Below are positions 44,601-56,426 of a DNA stretch of 64,000 nucleotides, piece after piece. The notes under the pieces were generated by a model. That model was given only the letters and a program-made list of their open reading frames with translations. It was not told where the DNA came from and searched no databases. This DNA is from Rhypophila decipiens (Eukaryota; Ascomycota; Sordariomycetes; Sordariales; Naviculisporaceae), in NCBI GenBank assembly GCA_033297075.1, contig MU858075.1:70446-134445 (forward strand). The letters run 5' to 3'. Within the stretch, counting starts at the first letter, position 1. Each line of letters starts with the position of its first letter. Both the position numbers and the translations under genes were made by a program.

Positions 44601-46284
44601 GAGCTGCCGGCATAGCACACCCTCCCACCAGGTCACGGTTTACATGCCAGACTAATCCATCTATATAAATCTTGACAGTGATACCGTCGACATCTATCTG
44701 CTTGTTCATGATAGAAACTGTGTCCATGGCATCCTCTTCCCCTCATTGAACTTTCCCAATCTGGCATCACATCGCCCACAGCATACAGTTGCACTCAGAA
44801 GCGAGATCACCATTGAACAGGAATTCGATGACTGATTTGGTCATCACCGGTTCGGTTTGCTTCCACACAAAACCTACCGTCTCAACTTCCGGTTTTGAGT
44901 GAAATCTAATAAAGCCATCCTTAACATAGAGAATCATAGCCAATGTTCTCACACAGCTATGAGTGAGTCGTCAACCCTCCAAATAGGATCATGGCACACC
45001 TTAATAGGTAAGGTCGTTTTGAGCTAAAGGAGGTATCATGCAATGCAAAGAATGAGATAATGAGAGACCGAGAGCATAGTTTCATGCAAGAGATCACTAC
45101 AAATACATGGACTATGGAGACCATTCCTTGCTTGGATCTACGTGATATCTGCGAGTCATCCGATCGGGAAACCCAGAATGGCAGCAATATCGAGCTGCCA
45201 GCCAGCCACCAACGACTTTCCCCTACACACTCAAATGAGATTTGGGACAGTCGACTCACATACAGGTTAAATACATCTCATGGAGGATTCAGATCAAAAT
45301 ATCGCAGGACAAGACGTCGAACAGCAGTGGAATTATCATGGAAATCATGATAAGGTAGCTTCACTCTTGTAAGTCCTGGTGCAAATACGATATTCCTGAT
45401 GGGGCATGTGAGTTATTCATCGCCCTGGTCTTGCTCACCAACAGCCGGGGACGGGATACTAGAAAGGGAAATGGTCTATTCACAGAATTACCCACCAGAA
45501 TGGCTAATCTCACAAATAGGATTGGAAAATGGTTCACTCACTCACTTACTTGGTTGGCTGTTCAACCAGAGAGAGAGGGTAATCACTAATCAGATCATGA
45601 GATGAACAGCCAGGCAGTTCTAGAACTCCATATTCGGAGCATGGGAATAACTCATTATAACGGGTTTTCTTTATCGCTCTCGACACTTCCAGATGTAAAA
45701 CCGGAAGCCAGCACTCTGGAAAGCTGCGTGGGATTTACATCCTAAAGATAAACAATAAGGGATGAGACCTCATCTGCGGCCGTGGCGGCGAAAGCGCTTA
45801 TGAGAATAAAACACTTGAACGGAGGCTAGGAAATTGTTGATGGCCAGCAGAATAGGGTAAAAGAGAAAACATCAAATCAAATTCTTAAAAATTAGTCTCT
45901 AAATTAATTTCAAAGATCTCTTCAGAACTCTCACCTCAGAAGGTCATCCATAACCCTGAAACCTCATTACATTTCCTATGTATCGAACGCTTGTATACGG
46001 TACAAAATACGGATGACAAAGCAGCGAGCTCATTTTGGAAACCTGAGGCAGACATCACTGAGGGGAGACGAACGCGGGGCACAACGGACTGCCGACTCGG
46101 TGATGGCTCGCTCCGAGCTCCCCGCACTTTCATCCGTAACTTTGACGCGACTCGAGACTGAACCACGCGTCAAACTACTCACAGTCCCGGCCTCCCATCA
46201 CACCAACATCCACCGACCGCCGAAAATGAAACCATTGCTTGCATTCTCCCTCGCGTATCCGCAGTCCTGTCTCCTCCCGTCCCG

Positions 46285-48347
46285 ATGTCATCCCCACGCA
46301 GATACTTCCGAGAATCGTCCCCTGCCGGGGCGCCCGGCTTAAAGCGATCTCGCTTCACATATCGCAACCTTTCGCAACTCGCTTCCTCTTCTACGTCCTG
46401 CCCTTTAAGGGTCATTGCCCACATTGACCTGGATTGCTTCTACGCCCAGGTGGAGATGCTGCGGCTTGAGATACCGGAGGATAAGCCGCTCGCAGTACAA
46501 CAATGGTAAACAATTCTGTCGTCAAAGATGAGCACTGCCACGCAATTTAGCTGACCGAGTAAAGGCAAGGCTTGATCGCCATCAACTATCCCGCCCGGAA
46601 ACATGGGATCGGTCGTCACTGCAATGTGACGGAAGCAAAAAAACTCTGCCCCGACCTTGTCTGCCAGCATGTTGCAACTTGGAAAGAAGGCGAAGCAAAA
46701 TGGGCCTACCATCCTGATGCAGCAGCAAACATGGCAACTCACAAGGTGTCTCTTGACCCCTACCGGCTGGAGTCTCGGAAGATCCTGTCTTTGGTCAAAG
46801 ATCAGTTTCCGACGCATCTACAAAAGGTGGAAAAGGCATCAATCGATGAGGTATTTCTCGACCTGTCGGCCAATGTTCACGCCGTCATGCTCGAGAGATT
46901 TCCCAAGCTCGCGGATCCACCACCGTATGATGATCCAACCGAAAACCTTCCAATGCCTCAAGTTTCCACGCTGGACTGGAAGGCCGATGCCCTGGTGGAT
47001 TTGGATCATGAGGATGCAGAAAAGGAGGATCCTGACTGGGACGACGTGGCAATCCTGATCGGGTCGGAAATCGTGCGCGACGTCCGTGCAGCAATTCGAG
47101 ATAAGCTTGGATACACTTGCTCCGGCGGCGTAGCGAATAACAAGATGCTCAGCAAGTTGGGCTCTGCCTACAAGAAGCCCAACCAGCAGACAGTCATTCG
47201 TAATCGGGCGATCCAGCACTTCCTGTCAGACTTCAAATTTACCAAGATCCGGAACCTTGGCGGGAAATTAGGCGAGCAGATAACTCAGACCTTTGAGACT
47301 GACACCATCGAGGGCCTTTTGCCTGTTCCCATCGAGCAACTCAAGCTTAAGCTGGGAGATGATACAGGAACATGGGTTTACAATACCATCAGAGGAGTTG
47401 ACTCGAGCGAAGTGAATCCTCGAACTCAGATCAAGTCCATGCTTTCGGCCAAGTCTTTCCGCCCCGACATCAACAGTTCAGAACAGGCCATGAAGTGGTT
47501 GCGGATCTTTTCTGGTGATATCTTTTCCCGATTGGTTGAGGAGGGGGTACTGGAAAACAAGCGACGGCCTAAAACCATGAACCTCCACCATCGTCATGGT
47601 TCACAAACCCGGTCCCGCCAAGCCCCCATACCCCAAGGTCGGCGGCTCGATGAGGAGGTCCTATTCGACATGGCCAAGAGCTTGCTCGGGCAGATTGTCC
47701 AAGAGGGCAATGTGTGGCCATGCTCTAACCTAAGTCTGAGCGTAGGAGGCTTTGAGGATGGTGTCACCGGTAACTTGGGGATCGGGGCTTTTCTAGTGAA
47801 GGGGGAAGAGGCCAAGGCTCTCAACCATGCCGGCCTCAAGACCTCCGCAGCAGCGAAGAGCGACATCAGCACAGCCCATCCATCTGAGAAGCGCCGACGC
47901 ATTGACGACGGCATACAACGATTCTTCATGCAGAGGGCAACATCTCAAGGTGCTGAATCGAGTCATGATGCTGAAAGCGTGCCCCAACAAAAGCAGAGCG
48001 GTGAAGCGTCGGGCAACATGGCCCTGAGGACGACGCCTGTCCCTTTTAACTCTGACGAGACAGATCTGTGTCAAGCCAATCAGCAACAGACAACGAGCTG
48101 CACTTACGTGTGTTCGCGATGCAACTCTGGATTCGAAGACCCGGAGGAATACCAGAGCCACCAAGATTGGCACTTTGCCAAAGATCTCCAGGACGAGGAA
48201 CGTGTCAGGCCAGCATTTGCTGACCAGCAAGCCACTGCTGCATCGACATCACGCAGTACCACTCAAAAAGGCGCGGCATCCTCCTCGAAGCGGCCAGGAC
48301 GACCGAAGAAGGTCGAACGCGGCCAGAGCAAGCTAAAATTTGGTTGA
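46285..48347 (+). CDS. RAD30: Translesion DNA polymerase eta
   Basis: Two exons, 46285-46505 and 46565-48347; 667 aa. Pol eta is the Y-family polymerase that copies past UV-induced thymine dimers in the nucleus. Catalytic motifs are intact: HIDLDCFYAQVE with D48 and D50, and SIDEVFLDL with D168/E169; the palm and little-finger regions follow (CSGGVANNKMLSKLGSAYKK, LGGKLG). After the catalytic core come a PCNA-binding-like segment (RRIDDGIQRFFMQ), a C2H2 ubiquitin-binding UBZ finger at about 590-610 (CSRCNSGFEDPEEYQSHQDW then H), and a C-terminal AT-hook-like RPGRPKK ending QSKLKFG. The intron splits codon W74. An upstream in-frame start cannot be excluded, but the product begins close to where the family usually does. 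Confidence 0.95.
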
Positions 48348-51300
48348 ACGGCTTTATCCCATGCATACCACCTCTAGTCGGAAGGCTTGCCTCGATAGGG
48401 GCTCGAGGTGGACGACTCAAGTGGACCGATAATAAATATTCTGACCTCGGATGGTGGCAGTCGTGTCAGCAGGAAGAGAAAGAGGAGGTATCGGGTGCAT
48501 CTTGGTCCCATATCTCCCTGGCCGCTGGCTAATTATCTCTGCTGGAAGACTCATCCGATATGCAAGATATGACCCCGGTTTGTTCTCATAATTTGCTCGC
48601 TTCCCCAGCACATCTGCAATATCAGGAACCGGCCATGATGCGGTGGTCGAGTGGTTCAAGAACCCGTGTTGCATACGCGCTCTGACATGCCGAACTCGTA
48701 CAGAAGCCGCTTCGGGGACCAAGATCGATACTTCCGGGATCTCTGGAAGCTATTTTCCCCCAATATGCATATACTACATGGCAGCAGAGACTCGAGTGTG
48801 TTTCTTCTCGGACACCACAGAGTCGGGACGATTCGCGGAAGAGGCCCGGAATTACCAAACGGAGCAAGCTTTTGAAGTCAATCCTGTGGTCATACAGGCC
48901 ATCTGTTGGGAACACCCGGACATTCTCAACGTTGGACTGTGATATATGAAGTTGTGAATGGCTGCGAGTAGATGTTGAGGCTGGACGAGGGATTCTACTG
49001 GGAATAAGACCGAAGATAAACCCAACATTGGGCAGATGATGGAGACGATCCATGTGTCATGTTCCTGACGAAAGCTGATGCATGCGATTTTTTCTCTTTC
49101 TAGTAGTTACATTGGATTTGACTTGCAGCGGCCGTTCCATTTTGATAGAAGGCGTCGCCAGGAACAAGCGTAAAAGGACTCCGGCTGTCAAGGCAAACAT
49201 CTGCCTTGCTGTCACAGGTCATGATCGGGAGGCAGGGCTGGCCTTGATTGGTTACATAATTCGCCCCCCTCCATGCGGAGAGGGTTGGGCTTTCAGATGC
49301 ATTGATACCCGATCTTCTGCCAAAACTTTCGCCAGCTTCCAATCCTTTTCTGAGTCTAGCATACGACCTGACGCAAAATTCGCTAGCCCGACGCAATGGA
49401 TATGCGCGGAACAGAGCAAAGGCCAGACATGATTTGGTAGGTTCGCATGCACATCAAAATTGGACGACCATTCCGGACCATGGGCACAACCCTAATCTAA
49501 TGACCATTATCTCACATCACGGTTCGAAATTCGAACACAGCAGACCACACAACATCGGACAATCTGCTGTTGTTCCTTGTTAGGCAGAGTTTGGTGCCTT
49601 GTGGTGACTGCGCACCAGCTTGAGTTGGAGCGGTCAGTCGGAACATGGTGTTCTTTTCAGATCACCAGAACAATCAACTATCATGCCCGTCGTAAAAGAA
49701 ATTATCGTTCCGAATCCCATCCTGGTTCCGGAATTCGTGATGGACGATATTCTTGATCTTTCGGGCCTCCTGGTTGAGGCCTTTCCGCCACTTGTTGTTG
49801 ACTGCCCAAATGGGTCACCGAAGCGTTTTTGACGGCATTGTTTTGTATTTCGTGCACCAGGCGGCAATTCTCTTTGGTCGCTGAAAGGAAACGGTCGTGG
49901 ATGCAAGTCAACTGATTTGATTCGCAGTCATTGGTGACAGCTTCTCTCCCACTTCACGTCTCTCGCTGTCTGTGCTGACGATGATTGGACTGCTGTCGAG
50001 TTGAGTGAATGTTTCGATGTAGAAAACTGAGCTCAAAGCCTGGCCGGTCGCCCTCCGTTTTCTTGTCCCTACCCTGGTGGTACCAAATTCCTCCGTTTCT
50101 TCACGACTGCGGTTTCTGGGACAGAACATTTCTTGGAGGGAGGAGCCTCGGGAGTGTCACACGGTCGAGTTCAACAGAGCTGCCTCCGATGACGAGAAAA
50201 AAAGCTGGTAGTCCGCCAGCTACTTATCATCACTGCCATCAAGCCTGTTGTTTGGACTCTCCCTCGTCATCAGACTCATTCACCAAACAGTCCCAGCCGC
50301 TTTGTGTTGCAGTGGTGTTGTCTTCCCGTTTCCCATGGGCTTTGCTCCGCCTTTAGGCCTTTGGAGGGGCTGATCTCCCCTTTTCAGTGGTCGGTGACGG
50401 TCGGCAGGCCACGCAGGGAAGCCCCCTCTCAGAATGGACCAATCCACCTCTACGTGTACAGTGCCCCCCTGGTTTGATTGTTAGCTCGAGACTTCGCCCC
50501 ATATATTTTCCACTTTTTGTACCTTTAGCTCACTCACACCTCGACAACACCAGAAAAACAGTAGAAAACAGATATCAACTTAGATTCGGTACAAGCTTAT
50601 AAAGTTCTTAAGCTTTAACGACTATATTTCTATTGGATTTCTAGCCCTTGTCTTGTATCCATCGCCAGTACCAAGCTAACAAACAAACCAGGGGTGGAGT
50701 GTAAAGGCAGGAACCAACCAGGTGTTCCCACGATGCTTTCTTCTCCACAGCGAGACCGCCTCCACAACCACTTCAGCTGCACACCTCACTGGAAGACTCT
50801 GGCCAAGGGGAGGGCAAAAAGCAGGGGGGTTGGACTCTTCCGTCATCCAGTCCACTCACTGGTTGTCCGTACAGGTAACTTTAACAACAACCCCGTTATC
50901 CCCAGCTCCGTCGTCGTCGTCTCTTCTCTCTCTCTCGTTCAAAGGTACGACACCGTATCTCCACCTGCGCGCAAGTTGAGTCTCTATTGATTGGCTGATC
51001 AGCGGTAGTGGCAAGTATTTCCAGCTGGCTGCGCAAGCGACACAGGACAAAGTTGTATCGTTATCCACTGGTACCTGGTACTGTACGGTGGATATGGAGC
51101 TTTCGAAGACCGATCAACCAGTCAAGACGCCGCCATAATCTTCCCGCCTTACCACGCTAGTGTGAAATGGGAACCGGCACAGGTTTGAGACCATTCACTC
51201 CGGCCAACTGGGACCCGCCGTTTTGGGCTTCAAGTTGGACAGACGCTGCCCAACGGAGGCAAACTCCACCAAGATCTGTCCTTGGCCGTTATAGCTGGGG

Positions 51301-51905
51301 GCTGGCAGCGATGTGGACGGAGACGGAGACGTAGAGTACTTCTCCTTGCGCTGTACTTTGACGTCCGTCCTATACGTAGGTATGCAAGGCGCCAGTCAGG
51401 CGTGATGCATCATCCGTGAGATACCAGCTAGTATACATAGCACTATTAGAAGGAGCAGTCACCAAAATCTCGCCGTCGACATACATGATACGGCCAGTCA
51501 ACGACGTTGTTCTCGCCTCGCAATCCGCTTGGCTCCGGTAGAATCACGTCCCAGCCAGTCCAGTGACAGCGCTCCGTCTTTCCGTACCAGGCTGCAGAGC
51601 GAAGACCTCTGAACCTGGCCTCCCAAGACCCACACTCTGACAACCCAACCCAAGCGCCAGGTGCTCTCCTGCCCCTGCCCATTTCTTCGACCATCACCCA
51701 CTGCCCGTTCTGCCCCCTCCCCCTCCACCTTTTCCTGCTCAATCTTCTTCTGCTCCTTCTGCGCCGCTGGTTTCTCCCCCCCCTTCCCGTTTTAAACCCC
51801 CATCCCCAAGCCTCACACCCAAGGTGCACTGTTTCCCCTTTCCACCTTCTGGACTTTTTTCTCGTCATTTTCCTCCCAACCTCGCACCACAAACCACACA
51901 GCGCA
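48348..51905. other. Intergenic region between polymerase eta and the RfeG-like gene
   Basis: About 3.6 kb. The last 0.5 kb is extremely pyrimidine-rich, typical of a fungal core promoter and leader for the next gene. A short protein-like frame at 49683-49832 (MPVVKEIIVPNPILVPEFVM) and other overlapping frames lack domains. No RNA gene was recognised; a tRNA box-A-like string near 48645 has no matching T-arm. Confidence 0.45.
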
Positions 51906-53307
51906 ATGGCCGCGAGACAGAACAACAGGCCGAACCCGCCTTCGGCATCGGCAGCCTCGGCGCGGCAAAATGAGTATTTTGTTCCTCGCGACGGGATAGA
52001 TCGTGAAGTCATCACATCAGACATTTGCAGATATCTCGGGAACGACGCGCTAGTAAGACCTGGCACATACGAGGTAAAGGCGTTCCATCACGATTTCTTG
52101 ACGGTGTCTCTGCGCCCATGGGTCTTCTGCTTACACTCGCACTCTTATTTCAGTCTCCCGACGGACGTGTTATCCAAGGCTACTTCATCACGGCGTATCG
52201 AAATCTAACCTCAGTGAGTGAAGATGACCAGAGCAGGAAACGAGATGTGGAGTTCTCATGCTGAGTCTCGATCTTTCTGTGCAGGCAATGATTCAGGATC
52301 TCAAAGCCGACTCGGCTCGGTGGGAACAAGAAAGGCGGGCGGCCTCGAGAACTGGCGGAGGTACAACGCACTCGAGTCAAATGAACGGCAGTATGAGAAA
52401 CTCTAACTCGCCCACAGGCTCCCGCGAGCAAGCTCGAGGACAAGACTACAACACATGGAAGAACCGCCAGGAACGCGGAGTCCAAGATTACGAGACCACC
52501 TATCCGTCGGCGGGAATGGCCATGGACATTGATTATCCTCCTAACCCAGTGAAGGCTCCCGGTGGCTACCCTGCTCCCCAATACCCGGTGCCGACGGCCG
52601 GTTATCCTACCGGTGCCTATCCTCCACAGCCTCCTCTAGGTGGCGCTCCGAACCAGTACCCTGGTCAGGGTTATGCGTATCCTCCCAATCCTCCAGCGCA
52701 ATATTCGCCAGGTCCTCAAACTGGCGCAGATAGGTATCCAGGAATGCCTCCACCAGCTATGCCTGCTGGGTTTGGCCAGGATCCCAATGTCTATGTGCAC
52801 GGCTCAAACTACCAGGCCACGCCCGGTTATGTGGCTTCGGGAGGGCCTGCGAGACCTCTTGGCGTGTCGTCTGCCGCCGCTTCCAGATCGTTGTATGCTC
52901 CGACAGTGGCAGCTCCAGTGTACCCGGACCAGGGTGATCCGTACGGTTACGCCTCAGCTGCCACGAGCTCCAACGATCCCTTTCTAGGCCGTGGTGCGTA
53001 TAATGTAGCAACAAATCCAACCGCGGCTTCCTCTGATGACTTAGGTTCCCCTGCAGGTGCACAACAACCCCGGACGGGGTACGGTGGCGTCCTGGAAAGC
53101 CAGTTCGATGAGGTTTCTGCTCTGCCTCCTTCCACATCCACGAGTAACACCCCGGCCCAGCTTGCGACCAGTGGACCTCCGAACCCACGTCATAGCCGAG
53201 AATCCGAGCCGAGAGAACAACGAGGGGACCGTCGAGACCACCGCAATCACCGCTCAGACCATGATCGCGACGACAACAGACACTCGGCGAGACAACGCCA
53301 CCGCTAA
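51906..53307 (+). CDS. RfeG-like transcription-factor-family protein
   Basis: Three exons, 51906-52073, 52154-52213, 52285-53307; 416 aa. The N-terminal about 100 residues carry the conserved block YFVPRDGIDREVITSDICRY, LGNDALVRPGTYE, then GRVIQGYFITAYRNLTS and MIQDLKADSARWEQERR, which I associate with the fungal RfeG family (described as a transcription factor; mechanism poorly defined). The middle is a long low-complexity Pro/Tyr/Gly-rich tract (YPPQPPLGGAPNQYPGQGYA and similar), and the C-terminus is an Arg/Asp/His-rich tail (DRRDHRNHRSDHDRDDNRHS) reminiscent of RNA-binding or nuclear-speckle proteins. All three junctions are phase 0. The start is the first ATG after a CT-rich leader. The family name is from memory; the exon model is firm. 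Confidence 0.85.
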
Positions 53308-56300
53308 TCTTGGGCTGACAGCTTGCTCTCCGACGACTCTTGATTCCCAGGACTCACCCCAGCGAGATGCCGAGTCTCGTGAGTTGTTCTTATTAATGCT
53401 TTTGCTAATGCCTCGGACCACCGGAGTTACGGATTGTTTTCCTTTTGCCAGGTGCCGGCAAACTTGCGTCTTGTTTGAACATTATCCCATGGATAGACCT
53501 ACCTGGACAGGACACGAGGTTGAAACATACCTCCCCAGAGCTGCAAGTCGCATCGCTCTCTCTGATGACATATTTTTGGATCATGACTATTTCCTTCGGG
53601 CGGCTCAACTCGGCGCTTCCAACATTCCAGGACTTTTCTTACTTCCCGGGACTCTGGCCATATTCCAAAGACGGCGTTCTTCCTGGTGACGGCACCTCCT
53701 GGACTTTGGCGCCTTTGAACGACTCTTCATCTCTGGATGAGAAAGTCGTTGTGTGATACTTTTTCTTTTCTTCTTCTTGTTTGCGCGTTTTAATACAGAG
53801 AGGCAGGGCTTACAGAGATGCATTATACCACGGTCCGCAACTTTGCACTGGAATTGGGAAAAGAAAGCGACTCAATCTGGGATATCTTTTTCTTGTTTTC
53901 TTTACTTCGCGGATGACCGCCTCGCCTCCTTTGCTGTCCGGAACGGCTTTCGGAACTACGTTCAGCCTTGATACGCGTCTTTCCCTGAACCATTCCACCA
54001 TCTGGGAGTAGGAGTTTCTCTTGCTAACATCCCGGGCTTTGCCATGGACACTATTTTGTCTTGCCCAGACCAAAGTCAAAAAAAGACCAACGTCCGGACA
54101 GCAAGGTGAGTTGGCGCTTTGGATGAGTGTATATATCAATGACCCCGTCGCGGATCACAATGCGCTACTCCACTTCTTACAACGGCTTTTACCATATCTG
54201 GCGACCCCAAGTGAGTTTCTTCATTGAGCCCACTAACGCAAAACAGATGGTTCTTGAGCATCATTCTCCCACTGGACCCGGAACAGGCAATGGATCAAGG
54301 ATTTCGAATGCCCGGCAGCCATCACACTGGAACATACCTCTGGACCTGGACCATTATGGACACACACTGGCCTCCTGGAAACGAATCATACCCGGAATTG
54401 GCCACACACTTCCACCAGGATATCAGAAATGGTCGACCTGCTGCTGTTTTCAGAGCAGGATTCCCATGACCATCTGCGGATTGTCCGAGTCCCAAGACTC
54501 GACCTGGATCATCTTTGCACTTTGCAAAGGCAACAATTTGATTACAAGCCAGCATCGTGACGGTAAGATCGAGCAGGTATGCTGCTATCTGATTCAGTCA
54601 GCCAGGGCTCCTCCCGATTGGGCCCTTCAACCCGGACTTTGCCATTCTTCATTTGCATGGCCATCTTCATGTGATTCAACACTCCGTCAGGACTTTCATG
54701 ACCACCCATGGTCAAGACGGATCACCCAGGATTTTATTTCCAGTCTGCCAGTGAGCTTCTCAAAGGCCTTGAATACCAGGATCTGATCATCCTCACAGGA
54801 TTTCTTTTTCAATGGCTCTCATTCAGGCCGATGACTCATGGTGACACAAACCCGGACTTCAATAACAATATCCATACGGAGCTTGCAGGGCTTGCAAAGG
54901 TTTTATTTTAGTGCAACCATGGATTACCCGGCAGCTCGCTGTCTACCCGAATAGCCTGGAATATCAATCAACTATCAATCCGTCTGCCATAAGGATTACC
55001 CACAAGGAGAATGAGCGCGCTGCGCCCCAGCCAACAAGGATGGAGCCCAAAGGAGTCACCACTATTATTATTCCAAACTGTTTGCGACAATTTCACCCTT
55101 GAATCATCAGGGCATGGACCTAGACTGGATCAGACTACCCATATGTCCTTTGGCATCCTTATGGAGAGACGATTCAAGCCAGGCATCACACAATGTATGG
55201 TAAGCCTGACATCTTGCTTTATTACCCTCGGTTTTCTCGATATCCCAGACTCTTGGGCTTTCAACGTTGTGGCCACAAGATTGTCCTATGTCTATCTCCA
55301 CCTTGGACCGTCACCTTTCGACGCTGTCTACACTGGATGTGGATCCCCGTCATTGTCTTTGTCGAGGCTAACCACCATTTGCCTGGTTGATCAGATCCTG
55401 ATGGAGTTGCACTTTCCTGTTCTGTGGTTTTTTGTTGGTCTCATTTGCGCTGTCTGGAATGAACGGGCAACCTTGTCCAGGAGGCTATCTATTTTGAGCG
55501 AGTTTCTTTCTCTGCCTAGCGGTCTGTCATGGTCATCATCATTGGTATATTGGGTGTTTGGGTGTGGTATCTGCTTGATCTGGTGTTACTTTCCTTATTT
55601 TGTCTGCTGCGAGGTTTCATGAGCTGGCCTATAGAGAGACTTTGGGTATGGGTGGCATGTTATTGTTCTTGAGCGTTCGCGTTTCATGTTTGTACCGGTC
55701 TATTCCTAATATAATTGTGTTTTGCGTCGGGCATTTGATGTTCTGAAGCAAACTCACATGACACTTGCATACGTTGTTGTCTATTCGAGTCTTTTCCCAT
55801 GAGATTACTTGCGCGTGTAGGTGGCTATCTCTTTCCAAGCTCGGCAACACAGAAACAACATGTTTTATTGAATGTTTTTTTTTGTCGTGAACAATATGAG
55901 ATACCAGAAGCCAACATTGATGTGACCAAGTTCTGCACTGTCCATTCAGTTATGTCCATTGTATTGGTTACGTCCATTGTATTCACGCAATCATATTTCA
56001 ACTATACACCTTTTGTCATGCATCTCGTGTCTATTCTTTCGCTCTCAAGTAAGATCATGGCCGCTTTTGGGAGCCTGCTTGGATCTGGAGTATTGGGCTC
56101 AAGTTTCAACTTGTGTCATCGTATTCTGATCTCAGTCAGGAAGTAGAATCCAAGATTTCCAATTTAATCAAGCATCGCGGTGAGAGGAGGAGCTGGCTAG
56201 CAAGGCCGGCTGGATATGAAACCCTTTTGCGGGTTCGTTTTCTTTTAGATTCACCTTTTGATTCGACGTCCGTCTGTACGGTTTCAGCTTTTCCCTGTTT

Positions 56301-56372
56301 GTCGTGTCAGTTCTTGCGGGTTTTTTGTAATGTACATCAGTCAGTTAAGGCTGGGAATGGGATAGATATCTA

Positions 56373-56426
56373 GGTAGGTAGGTAGCTTGAAGGCAGGAAG
56401 GAAGCGTCTAACCCTACCTACCTACC
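56373..56426. repeat. Perfect 13-bp inverted repeat (hairpin)
   Basis: GGTAGGTAGGTAG at 56373-56385 and CTACCTACCTACC at 56414-56426 are exact reverse complements around a 28-nt loop. Each arm is itself a GGTA/TACC tetranucleotide repeat. GGTAGGTA-type strings are scattered elsewhere in the window, so a functional role is uncertain. Confidence 0.8.

Larger units (their letters stand above)
40902..46284. other. Gene-poor stretch with fragmentary coding-like frames
   Basis: About 5.4 kb between the cysteine-rich gene and DNA polymerase eta. Besides the 75-aa candidate, several protein-like frames are present but do not join into a gene: 42249-42434 and 42438-42620 (+), opposed by 42532-42233 (-); and 44952-44767 and 44727-44533 (-). 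They could be decayed genes, exons I cannot connect, or chance. No RNA gene or transposon domain was recognised. Confidence 0.4.

Noticed and set aside
48636..48720. Possible tRNA (GGTCGAGTGGTTCAAG resembles a Leu/Ser D-arm)
   Set aside because: No matching T-arm or acceptor stem could be folded downstream.
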